Shown piece by piece: positions 26,796 through 34,254 of a DNA stretch of 64,000 bases. The stretch covers positions 372,001-436,000 of the forward strand of contig NZ_JBMEUF010000002.1 in NCBI RefSeq assembly GCF_048820975.1, read 5' to 3'. The notes under the pieces are model-generated. The model worked only from the letters and a program-made list of their open reading frames with translations, searched no databases and was not told the DNA's origin. Made by a program: the position numbers and the translations under genes. The DNA comes from Glaciecola sp048820975. GTDB lineage: Bacteria; Pseudomonadota; Gammaproteobacteria; Enterobacterales; Alteromonadaceae. How positions within the stretch are numbered: position 1 is the stretch's first letter; the number at the start of each line of letters is the position of its first letter.

Positions 26796-26835
26796 CATCT
26801 TTGCCAATTCTCCTTTAGTTTTTCTAAAGTGAGAA
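26794..26835 (-). promoter_or_regulatory. ANTAR-type antiterminator (NasT target) in the nirB leader
   Basis: P2 (26805-26794) is GGC-AAAGAT-GCC: a hexaloop with A1 and G4, its GCC arm belonging to the terminator 5' arm, just as in the nrtA leader. P1 (26835-26808) is a strong stem (TTCTC and CTTTAG arms with one bulged A), but its apparent loop is AAAAA, five bases with no G, so it departs from the ANTAR consensus. Adjacent P1 and P2 followed by the terminator give the expected antitermination layout. Binding by NasT is inferred. Confidence 0.75.
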
Positions 26836-26867
26836 TAAAAATTGTAAACTTAACTCACTATTATTTA

Positions 26868-26884
26868 TTCAATATTAATGCCAA
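26868..26884 (-). promoter_or_regulatory. Sigma-54-like promoter of nirB
   Basis: On the minus strand TTGGCATTAATATTGAA matches the -24 element (TTGGCA) and has TTG correctly spaced for -12, but the -12 GC is GA here. It is placed like the better nrtA promoter, upstream of the leader hairpins. Predicted start near 26856. Confidence 0.45.
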
Positions 26885-26946
26885 GAGTTATTAGCATTAC
26901 TTTTCAATAGCTTAGCTATTTTCACCTCTTAATCAACGCAATGCTA

Positions 26947-26963
26947 TGCACTAAAAAAATGCA
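26947..26963. promoter_or_regulatory. NtrC-like binding site upstream of nirB
   Basis: TGCACT-AAAAA-AATGCA matches the NtrC consensus TGCACY-N5-RGTGCA at 11 of 12 defined bases. It is about 99 bases upstream of the predicted nirB start. The rest of the region between feoB and nirB (27032-26964) shows no gene or clear terminator. Confidence 0.6.
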
Positions 26964-27032
26964 ACCGCGCCCCGAAAACAAGCAATTAAGGCCATTCTTT
27001 ATACTCGTTTTAGCCCATTTCAACGCTAAACA

Positions 27033-28850
27033 TTAGCTTAGTATTGCGTAAATAGCCGCGCCAACTAAGTAGGCAAGGAGTCCATAAAGTACAAAGATCC
27101 CCCATGAATATCTGTTTTTAGCGGTTTCACCCTTTAATGTAGCTACGGTGGCAACGCACTGAAGCGCAATTACATAAAATCCTAATAAGGCAATACCTGA
27201 GGCCAAGCTTAGGCCGTCAGCTTGGAGCTGCGCGGCTAAACCGCCAATATCTTCGTCGGCATTTTCAATGCTAAACAAGGTACCTAACACGCCAACAAAT
27301 ACCTCCCTTGCTAAGAACGACACCAAAATAGCCACTGCATAACGCCAATCAACGCCTAATGGGGCAAATAACGGCTCTAAAAACTGCCCAATATACGCAA
27401 GATAAGATGCAGACAAATCACCATTTTGCGGGAAATAACCCAGTACCCAAACCACTACCGACACCATAAATATTACAGGCCCTGCGCGGCGTATAAACTG
27501 CTGGCCGCTATTCACCGTTTTGTAAAATAAAGGACGCCAATGTGGCAATCTATAGCTGGGTAATTCAATAATAAAAGGTAAGTCGCTTTGTTTTTCGCTT
27601 TTTTCAATCCATGAATTCAACAGCTTACTCATTATTAGAGCGGTAAAAATACCTCCAAAATATAAGGCAAAAAATACCGCGCCTTGCAGGTTTACCCAGC
27701 CTCCTAAATAACTCTCATTTGGGACTAACACGGCAATAAGTAAAGCATAAACGGGTAAGCGAGCCGAGCACGACATAAGTGGGACTGTTATCATGGTTAT
27801 TAGGCGCTTACGAGGCGATTCAATAGTACGCGCGGCCATAATAGCCGGAATGGCACAGGCGTGGCCTGATAAATAAGGAATGAAGCTCCTCCCTGACAAA
27901 CCAAACAAACTTAAGGGTTTGTGGCAAATTAAGGCTGCGCGCGCCAAATACCCGCTGTCTTCAAGTAGGCCAATTATAAGGGTAAGTACCATTATTTGCG
28001 GGACAAACACTAAAAAGGCTCCTACCCCACCAAAAATAGCATCATTAACGAAGTCACTCACTATGCCTTCAGGCAAAGCCGCAACAGTTAGCTCTCCTAG
28101 TATGCTTATACCCGTTTCAACGGCATCCATTAAAGGCGTAGCCCACGTAAATATGCTTTGAAACAAAAAGAACATCACCGCAATAAATATTACGCCGCCG
28201 GCAATGCTATGCAGTAAGAAGTTATCTAGTTTGTTTTGCTGTTTTAATACAATGTCTTTATCTATTGCGAACTGCTTGGCTAAGTTTTTAGCAAATAATA
28301 AGCTAGCGTGTTGGTTTAAGTCAGGGCGCTTTACTTGCACTAACTCAGGCGCTTGAGCATGGCTATGAAGTGCTTGGGTAAACTCACTTATGCCAATTAA
28401 GGTTTTTGCTGAAATCCCATAAACGGGTGACCCAAGTTGCGCCGACAAGGCTTCTACATCAATGCTATGGCCAAAACGTGTTAGCTCATCCATCATGTTA
28501 AGGGCAAATATCACCCCTTTATTATGCTGTTTAGCTAATTGTTGCACCTGTAAAGCGAACACCAAGGAGCGCTCTAATTTGGTCGCATCTAAATTGCAAA
28601 TAACTAAAGAGGTATCGGCATTTTCCATCGCTATATGAAGCTGTTCAATAGCGAGAGACTCATCACTTGAAATAGATGACAACGAATAAGTGCCAGGGAA
28701 ATCTACTAGTTCGTAACCGTTGAATGTGCCTGATTTCAGCTCAACCGTAACACCTGGAAAATTAGCAACTTTTTGTTTTAGCCCGGTAAGTTGGTTGAAC
28801 AGCAAGCTTTTGCCCGAATTAGGCTTTCCAACCAATATAATTTTTTTCAT
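27033..28850 (-). CDS. feoB: Ferrous iron transporter FeoB
   Basis: A 605-residue inner-membrane Fe(II) importer. The N-terminal G domain has GKPNSGKS (G1), the DFPGTYSL G3 segment and NMMD (G4). The membrane part contains the two Gate regions, the first including YLARAALICHKPLSLFGLSG. At 605 residues it is shorter than E. coli FeoB (773), as in many bacteria. ATG 28850 (MKKIILVG) is preferred to the upstream TTG at 28910, which would overlap feoA by 41 bases and add 20 unrelated residues. It follows feoA by 19 bases. No feoC is seen. Confidence 0.95.
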   Translation of the reverse strand: MKKIILVGKPNSGKSLLFNQLTGLKQKVANFPGVTVELKSGTFNGYELVDFPGTYSLSSISSDESLAIEQLHIAMENADTSLVICNLDATKLERSLVFALQVQQLAKQHNKGVIFALNMMDELTRFGHSIDVEALSAQLGSPVYGISAKTLIGISEFTQALHSHAQAPELVQVKRPDLNQHASLLFAKNLAKQFAIDKDIVLKQQNKLDNFLLHSIAGGVIFIAVMFFLFQSIFTWATPLMDAVETGISILGELTVAALPEGIVSDFVNDAIFGGVGAFLVFVPQIMVLTLIIGLLEDSGYLARAALICHKPLSLFGLSGRSFIPYLSGHACAIPAIMAARTIESPRKRLITMITVPLMSCSARLPVYALLIAVLVPNESYLGGWVNLQGAVFFALYFGGIFTALIMSKLLNSWIEKSEKQSDLPFIIELPSYRLPHWRPLFYKTVNSGQQFIRRAGPVIFMVSVVVWVLGYFPQNGDLSASYLAYIGQFLEPLFAPLGVDWRYAVAILVSFLAREVFVGVLGTLFSIENADEDIGGLAAQLQADGLSLASGIALLGFYVIALQCVATVATLKGETAKNRYSWGIFVLYGLLAYLVGAAIYAILS

Positions 28851-28869
28851 GTAGGTGTATAACTTCTTA

Positions 28870-29097
28870 TTACGGGTGGATGAATATGTTTTGAGCAAGC
28901 TGCTTATCAAGGGAGTAAACGCAATCTTGCACTTGTACTACAATGGGGCCGCTAAACGGGCTGCGCTTCATACAAGTGAGTTCTTCGCCTGCAGCAAAGC
29001 CCATTTCAGACAAGCGTATTTGCAAGCCTTCTGCTAAGTCAGGGTGAAGTTTTTCAACCCGAGCTTGTTGTTTGTTAGATAGTTCCCAAAGCGTCAT
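28870..29097 (-). CDS. feoA: Ferrous iron transport protein FeoA
   Basis: A 75-residue cytosolic SH3-like protein that assists FeoB. The pattern RLSEMGFAAGEELTCMKRSPFSGPIVVQVQ matches FeoA (RLxxMGxxxGxxV and GxPxxxxV equivalents). It is the first gene of feoAB and has a Fur-like box about 29 bases upstream of its ATG. Confidence 0.93.
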   Translation of the reverse strand: MTLWELSNKQQARVEKLHPDLAEGLQIRLSEMGFAAGEELTCMKRSPFSGPIVVQVQDCVYSLDKQLAQNIFIHP

Positions 29098-29125
29098 TGC
29101 GGTCTCATCTTGTGAATTTATGTAA

Positions 29126-29140
29126 TAATAATCGTTCTCA
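29126..29140. promoter_or_regulatory. Fur-like box upstream of feoA
   Basis: Read on the minus strand TGAGAACGATTATTA matches 12 of 15 positions of the 7-1-7 Fur motif TGATAATNATTATCA. Its place just upstream of feoAB supports iron-responsive control. The 44 bases from here to the end of the VWA gene (29141-29184) contain only spacer. Confidence 0.6.
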
Positions 29141-29184
29141 TTTGAAATTAATAGCGCTAGATCAATCTTTACGCAATAAAAGCG

Positions 29185-30144
29185 TTATTTTGAGATAAAT
29201 GTGCCGTTGTTTCTGCGTGCCACTTCGGTCATCAATGTTGCAAATTGCAAACTATCGCGGCCTAAACTACGCTTGGCTTTACGAAAACCTATGGCATGAA
29301 TGCGTGCTATTTTTTTGCCCGATGTGTTGGTATTTAAGCGGTTAATATTCGCCAATGTTACATCATAAGAGCCGCCCGAGTAGTCATCACCGAACACGTA
29401 CAATGCTAAAGAATTGGTGCTAGGACCATATGTTCGCAAAGCCGTTTCTATGCCTTCCACAGGAGAGCTGTTAGAACTCCCGCGCCAGCTTTGCATAATT
29501 CGTATCGTCATATTTCGCTGGGCGGTGTTGTCAGCGCGCCACTTCCCTGCTGAGCCCGCAAACAGGTAATCGCCATTGTCAGACATTACCTGAAAACCTT
29601 TTACCTCAGGATGGTTATTGAGCACTTCATTGACGCTGCTAGTAACCTTATTCCACATGCTTTTCATACTGCCCGAGGTATCCACAATAAATATTACGTA
29701 ATCACTATCAACGGGGATCCCACCCACTTCGGTATCACGCTTTGGTGCATCACCTACACTAATTGCGGCTTGCTGGCGCTGAGCCAAGGTATCCTCTAGG
29801 CCGGAGGCTTGGTCAGTTAATTCCTGCAAATCACGCTGGGCCCGTGCCACCTTAACTTCTAATTGCTGGGCCTCAGTGCTATTACTTGCGCCATCATGTT
29901 GCGCCCCTTGTAGGCGAGCCGCTTGTGCCCGTAACTCTGCTTCTAAGGTCTCAACCGTAGTTTGTGCCTCCGATAGCGCTAGAATAGTTTCACTAATATC
30001 CGCTACGTTAGCCTCTTGGCTGTAATCACCTACTTCACCATTTTTTGCTAACAGTATGAGCATCACTACAGCACCAAAGGCGCACGAAATTACGTCCAAA
30101 AATGACAAACTAAACACTTCTACTGGGCTGCGGCTTTTCTTCAT
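29185..30144 (-). CDS. Membrane-anchored VWA protein (VWA-1, ExbD/MotB-like N-terminus)
   Basis: A 319-residue protein. A short cytoplasmic N-terminus leads to one transmembrane helix containing an Asp (FLDVISCAFGAVVMLILL, about 14-31), then a coiled-coil stretch (about 45-110) rich in Gln, Ala and Glu, then a periplasmic von Willebrand A domain (about 130-319). The MIDAS motif is intact: DTSGSM and a later FGDD. The ATG at 30144 forms an ATGA overlap with the preceding VWA gene; the upstream GTG at 30150 is less likely. The helix with its Asp recalls MotB/ExbD/TolR stator subunits, and the gene clusters with a MotA/TolQ homologue. No named family is recognised. Confidence 0.85.
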   Translation of the reverse strand: MKKSRSPVEVFSLSFLDVISCAFGAVVMLILLAKNGEVGDYSQEANVADISETILALSEAQTTVETLEAELRAQAARLQGAQHDGASNSTEAQQLEVKVARAQRDLQELTDQASGLEDTLAQRQQAAISVGDAPKRDTEVGGIPVDSDYVIFIVDTSGSMKSMWNKVTSSVNEVLNNHPEVKGFQVMSDNGDYLFAGSAGKWRADNTAQRNMTIRIMQSWRGSSNSSPVEGIETALRTYGPSTNSLALYVFGDDYSGGSYDVTLANINRLNTNTSGKKIARIHAIGFRKAKRSLGRDSLQFATLMTEVARRNNGTFISK

Positions 30145-31214
30145 GGCCACGTACCTGCTGGGCTAATCATGGTGCCACCGGTATAATTGGCCCACTGCCA
30201 GTACAGCGCAGAAGCTTGTGGATCACCTTCAAGAGGGAGCAGTACAACGTTAGTTCTTACCCCAGCTAATTTACTTACGCTCAAGGTGCGATTAAACACT
30301 TGTACCCTACATGCACCGGTAATAGTGGCTTGCTGGCCATCAAAGGGCTTACAATTGCCAGATGATGCAAAACCGCTTGATGGGCTTAACAATGAGGGTA
30401 AGCCATCGGTAATAATGTACAAATCTGTTAAATTAGGCATGGCACGTATCATTTCATCTAAGCCTGCTTGTAAGTTTGTGCCATTTCCAGGCACTATATC
30501 GCTAATGTCTTTTAATAAAGCCTTTATACTCGCACTTACTTTTACCGAGTTAGTTCTCTGTAAGCCTAGGGTTTCGGCTTGCTTGTTGTAACTCACCACG
30601 GCCACTTTTGACGTTTCCGGTAGCCGTGCAATCATCCATTTGGCTATGCGCTGAGTGCGCTGCCACTTAGGCCCTGCCTTTTTGGTGGCCGGGTTTGCCA
30701 CTGATTTGCGCTTTATAATGGCAAGCAGTGATTCGTCGGTCATTGAAGCGCTACTGTCAATTAAAATCCCTATGTTTTTTCCTTCTACCACTAGCCCTAG
30801 TAAATAGGTTTCTTCTTTTACATTGGGCGTTGAAATAGGGTCATTAGCAGTAAGCGGGGCAGCTGCCGCGATGGCATCTTGTAAGTCAGCAATTACGGCT
30901 TGTTGCTCAGAAATGGCTTGTTGCAAGGCTTGCTGCTGTATTTTCAGCGTATTAATGCGCTGTGCTTGCGCTTGGGCTTGTGCGCTTTCTTGTTCCGTTT
31001 GTTGTTGCTGCTCACTAATGCTGTTTGTTACGCTTTGCGACTGGCTTTGTGTGGCTGCTAATTCTTGTTTCAAACGCTCAATTTCAGTACTAGGAATGGG
31101 CGTATCATCATTAAAATTAACAATAATAAGAATGAGCAGCACCGCCCCTAAGCCACAGGCCATTACATCTAAAAAGGCAAGGTTAAAGCCATTCTCTTGG
31201 CGCTTAATACGCAT
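30141..31214 (-). CDS. Membrane-anchored VWA protein (VWA-2, ExbD/MotB-like N-terminus)
   Basis: A 357-residue paralogue-like partner of the downstream VWA protein. The transmembrane segment FLDVMACGLGAVLLILIIV (about 14-32) shares FLDV-(I/M)-(S/A)-C-(A/G)-GAV with VWA-1. A Gln-rich coiled coil follows (about 45-115). The VWA domain (about 145-357) has a complete MIDAS: DSSASM, the Thr of GNGTNL and the Asp of IITDG. ATG 31214 with AGG seven bases upstream is chosen over TTG 31220. The four-base overlap with VWA-1 suggests matched synthesis, for instance of a heterodimer. Confidence 0.85.
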   Translation of the reverse strand: MRIKRQENGFNLAFLDVMACGLGAVLLILIIVNFNDDTPIPSTEIERLKQELAATQSQSQSVTNSISEQQQQTEQESAQAQAQAQRINTLKIQQQALQQAISEQQAVIADLQDAIAAAAPLTANDPISTPNVKEETYLLGLVVEGKNIGILIDSSASMTDESLLAIIKRKSVANPATKKAGPKWQRTQRIAKWMIARLPETSKVAVVSYNKQAETLGLQRTNSVKVSASIKALLKDISDIVPGNGTNLQAGLDEMIRAMPNLTDLYIITDGLPSLLSPSSGFASSGNCKPFDGQQATITGACRVQVFNRTLSVSKLAGVRTNVVLLPLEGDPQASALYWQWANYTGGTMISPAGTWP

Positions 31215-31276
31215 AATCAAACCTGCTTAGTGCGGGTTGTTGAGCATGCATAGGAACACAAAACATAATGCGCAGC

Positions 31277-32056
31277 TTACTTATGTAATTGCGTAAGAAG
31301 ATGCTTTTCACAATTCTTTTGCGTATTAATCACCATTTCATCTTGGCGATTGTTCAGCACATGCAGTAAATACATTAAAATGATTGAAATAATAAGCGAC
31401 ACTAAGGTTGAATTAAACGCTACACCTAGCTTATCAACCATACCAGAAATATCCCCTGCCACCGCTTCTTCGGCTTTCGCCAGTGCTGAACCTATACCTC
31501 TTACGGTACCAATAAAGCCAATACTAGGAATTGCCCAAATGAAGTAGCGGATCATGCTATTGCCAGATTCTAACTGTGCGGCAAGCGTTTCAACGCTATC
31601 GGTAATTGCCGCCGATGCGTGCTGAACGTTGCGTGTATTTTTATAGCGGCGTAAGCAGTCTATCCAAGTCGACATAGAACTATTTTGCGAATACGCGCTG
31701 TTTTCTAGTTCATTTAAGGCTTGCTCTACATTCAAAGCTTCGTTTTTGTCATAAGCCGCCAAATAGTCCATGGTAAATAAAGGCTCTTCTTGAAACACAA
31801 TGCGCTGATATTTATAAATAATTAGAAAGGCACAGAATATTCCAATGCTCACACTGGCTTGTTGTTCAAAGTCTTTAAAAATAACCCAAATGTTAGAAGT
31901 GGCTCCGCTACCGTATGCAATAATCGCGGCTTCGGCGTAGGGGCGAATAAGCCCTTCATAAAATAAATGCACCGCGGCAACTATGCCTAAAAAAACCAGC
32001 AATGAAATAAGCGGTTTGGGGTTCATACTTGATTGATGCGAAGGCGTATTATTCAT
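31277..32056 (-). CDS. MotA/TolQ/ExbB-family proton channel subunit
   Basis: A 259-residue inner-membrane protein with four predicted transmembrane helices (about 13-35, 68-90, 167-190, 212-237) and a cytoplasmic loop between helices 2 and 3. The signature IPSIGFIGTVRGIGSAL followed by LGVAFNSTLVSLIISIILMYLL is the MotA/TolQ/ExbB proton-channel region, where Pro and Thr residues line the ion path. Its start overlaps the stop of the small membrane gene by one base (TAATG). Partner candidates are the two VWA proteins, which carry ExbD-like helices. No tolR, exbD, tolA or pal gene is near, so it is not TolQ or ExbB itself. Confidence 0.88.
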   Translation of the reverse strand: MNNTPSHQSSMNPKPLISLLVFLGIVAAVHLFYEGLIRPYAEAAIIAYGSGATSNIWVIFKDFEQQASVSIGIFCAFLIIYKYQRIVFQEEPLFTMDYLAAYDKNEALNVEQALNELENSAYSQNSSMSTWIDCLRRYKNTRNVQHASAAITDSVETLAAQLESGNSMIRYFIWAIPSIGFIGTVRGIGSALAKAEEAVAGDISGMVDKLGVAFNSTLVSLIISIILMYLLHVLNNRQDEMVINTQKNCEKHLLTQLHK

Positions 32057-32196
32057 TATATATCACTCGGTAATGTAGCAGGAGAATCAAGGCTTATTTG
32101 CGAAGCCCCTAGCTTAGCAATATTCAGGGCGGCAACACTTGAGGCCACTATTAATAGTAAAATTGCGAGTTTTTTAAGGTGTTTGTTTGGTTTCAT
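32056..32196 (-). CDS. 46-residue single-pass membrane peptide
   Basis: A short gene running from ATG 32196 to the TAA that overlaps the next ATG (TAATG). The product starts MKPNKHLKKLAILLLIVASS: a basic N-terminus, one hydrophobic helix (about residues 10-27) and a short polar tail ending PATLPSDI. GGGA lies eight bases before the ATG. Tight coupling to the MotA-like gene and the 19-base gap from the SUMF1/PEGA gene argue that it is a real, small component of the same complex. The helix could also be read as a signal peptide. No homologue is recognised. Confidence 0.7.
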   Translation of the reverse strand: MKPNKHLKKLAILLLIVASSVAALNIAKLGASQISLDSPATLPSDI

Positions 32197-32215
32197 GTTA
32201 GTCCCAATAGCTCAC

Positions 32216-34240
32216 TTAATTATGATAGCGAGCAATTCTAAAGCCCACAGTAGCTTTCCCTGAGCTACCAAATTCACGATACGCCGCACGTGTATCGCGA
32301 ATACGGCCGGTTTCAAAGTTCGCACCTTTAATTACCCATGAGTCACCGCGTGCTGCGCCTAAGTAATTAGTATGCGTTTTGCTGGTATCAGGTAAGCTAT
32401 TGGTGTATTTATCATGCACCCATTCACTCACATTACCAGCTAAATCATATAGGCCATTCCTATCGGCAGAATAAGCACCCACCTCGGCTACACTGTCGTG
32501 TTTATCTTCGTAATCACTTAAGAAAATAAGCTGTTTTGATTGCATTGATTTATCAGCAAGGTTTTCGGTATTGTCACGAATGTTACTTTGGTTGCCCCAT
32601 ACGTAAATAGTACTACTGGCGCGTTTAGATTTTTTAGCCAACCATTCCCATTCTGCTTCACTTGGCAGCCTGTATCCCCGTGAGCTTTCATTCACACCTA
32701 GGTAGCGCCCATTAGAAAATTGGTAAAACACCGGCAAGCCTTCTTGTTCGCTTAGCCAATTGCAGAACTCAGCCGCTTGCAACCAACTAATACCTGTAAT
32801 AGGTAAATTAGCGTTTTGTACTTTTTCTTTAGTAAATGCGGCAAATTGCCCTTGCGTAATTTCTTTCTCTGATACCCAAATAGAACGGGAAAAATCTACT
32901 TCTACCTCATGCTCATTGCGCCTTCTGCCCGGTTCATTGGCAGCTGAACCCATTGTGAATGCAGATGGCGTAAAGGGCAGTAGCTTAATGCCAATTTGAT
33001 TTGCATAAAGGGGGCGCCCTTCTGCGCGGCGGGCATCAAATTCAGTTAGCAAGTTAATGTTTAGCTCAGTGGCTTGATTGCGCTTGGCGGTAAATTCTGT
33101 TTTAACACTGCGATACCCCGGGTAACTTAAGCTTAAAGAATGCTTTACCGACGGTAACTTTTTACTTACTGGCGCTTGCCCTATTGAGCTGCCATTTATT
33201 TGTACTGAGGCCGGTACATTCGAACGAATACTAACTTGGCTAAATTCTGGATTAAGCCTTATATCAAAAGTTTTGGGTTCACCAATAGTTAGGTTAAACG
33301 TTTGTTCAAATTGGCTAAAACCCGGCTTTTCGTACCTTATGGTATGAGATTGGGTGGAATCAAGGCTGTGCTTGCCCGCTTGGTACTCAATATTGTCAAT
33401 TAGTAACACGCCGCCACTTGGCTTAAGCGAAACAATGATCTCACCCTGTTTAGGCGCAAGCTGATACGCTCGGCTTGGGCGCAAATAACGCTCAGAAATC
33501 GCAATAGTTTCAGTTAGCGTTTGATACATTGGGTGTTCAAGGCGAACGGCATATTCACCGCCAGTGCCTGAATAAACAAGAGGTGTTTTGCCAATAGGCT
33601 GCCCATCAATACTTAACGACGCACCCTGGGGCTTAGAATCTATTGCAATTTGCCCTTCTACTACGCTTAGCTCGGCCTTCACTGTTTGGACTTGCGCGCG
33701 AGCTAAACTTAAATTTATCTGGCTCGCTTTGTAGAAGGCATGCTGCACCTCAAGTTGGTATTCACCCGGAGGGACTTGATGGCTTAATTGCGCACCCACA
33801 AATACTAGGCTGCCATTAATAAACCATTGCGTGTTAGCCGCTACGTCAGCGTATTTTTGATCAGGGGCGCTCACACTCGCCTCTATCGTAGCTGGCATAG
33901 GCAGTAGTTCAATCATTATTGTTGAAGGGCTTTGTGAGCTAATACTCACATTTGCAGTTTGAAAGGTCTTAGCGCTAATTGCGACACCAATATCACCCCC
34001 TAAGGTATAAATATTTCGCTCACCCACCCACGCAAAACCTTCCGTTAAAGAAAGCGTTGCTGTTTGCTGGGCGTCGGTTGGACCTACTACTACCGAATAA
34101 GCTTTAACGAAAAAAAGCCACAGCGCAAATACTAGCAAAACAATTAAAGTTAAGGTTCCACTTAACAAATACACGCCAAGGCCTTGGCGTTGTGCCTGCT
34201 TTATTCGTTGGTCAATGGCTGGTTCCATCGGCTCTTTCAT
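32216..34240 (-). CDS. Membrane PEGA-repeat protein with non-catalytic SUMF1 domain
   Basis: A 674-residue protein. A cytosolic N-terminus of about 20 residues and one transmembrane helix (GVYLLSGTLTLIVLLVFALW, about 22-44) lead to a periplasmic region with about three PEGA-like repeats (180-420), for example GASLSIDGQPIGKTPL and ASVQINGSSIGQAPV. The C-terminal 250 residues are a formylglycine-generating enzyme (SUMF1) fold: ITGISWLQAAEFCNWLSEQ, YRLPSEAEWEW, DLAGNVSEWVHD, TVGFRIARYH. The catalytic Cys pair of true FGE is missing (TRAAYRE where CRSA-type Cys would be), so a structural or binding role is likely. Confidence 0.85.
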   Translation of the reverse strand: MKEPMEPAIDQRIKQAQRQGLGVYLLSGTLTLIVLLVFALWLFFVKAYSVVVGPTDAQQTATLSLTEGFAWVGERNIYTLGGDIGVAISAKTFQTANVSISSQSPSTIMIELLPMPATIEASVSAPDQKYADVAANTQWFINGSLVFVGAQLSHQVPPGEYQLEVQHAFYKASQINLSLARAQVQTVKAELSVVEGQIAIDSKPQGASLSIDGQPIGKTPLVYSGTGGEYAVRLEHPMYQTLTETIAISERYLRPSRAYQLAPKQGEIIVSLKPSGGVLLIDNIEYQAGKHSLDSTQSHTIRYEKPGFSQFEQTFNLTIGEPKTFDIRLNPEFSQVSIRSNVPASVQINGSSIGQAPVSKKLPSVKHSLSLSYPGYRSVKTEFTAKRNQATELNINLLTEFDARRAEGRPLYANQIGIKLLPFTPSAFTMGSAANEPGRRRNEHEVEVDFSRSIWVSEKEITQGQFAAFTKEKVQNANLPITGISWLQAAEFCNWLSEQEGLPVFYQFSNGRYLGVNESSRGYRLPSEAEWEWLAKKSKRASSTIYVWGNQSNIRDNTENLADKSMQSKQLIFLSDYEDKHDSVAEVGAYSADRNGLYDLAGNVSEWVHDKYTNSLPDTSKTHTNYLGAARGDSWVIKGANFETGRIRDTRAAYREFGSSGKATVGFRIARYHN

Positions 34241-34254
34241 TCCTATTGGTTAGC

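Noticed and set aside
32216..33000. Functional formylglycine-generating enzyme
   Set aside because: The catalytic cysteines are missing and no sulfatase gene is in the window.
29185..34240. Zorya-type or Tol/Ton/Mot system identity for the MotA-like cluster
   Set aside because: No OmpA-domain ZorB/MotB, no ZorC-E, no TolA/TolB/Pal or TonB occurs; only the channel subunit is shared.
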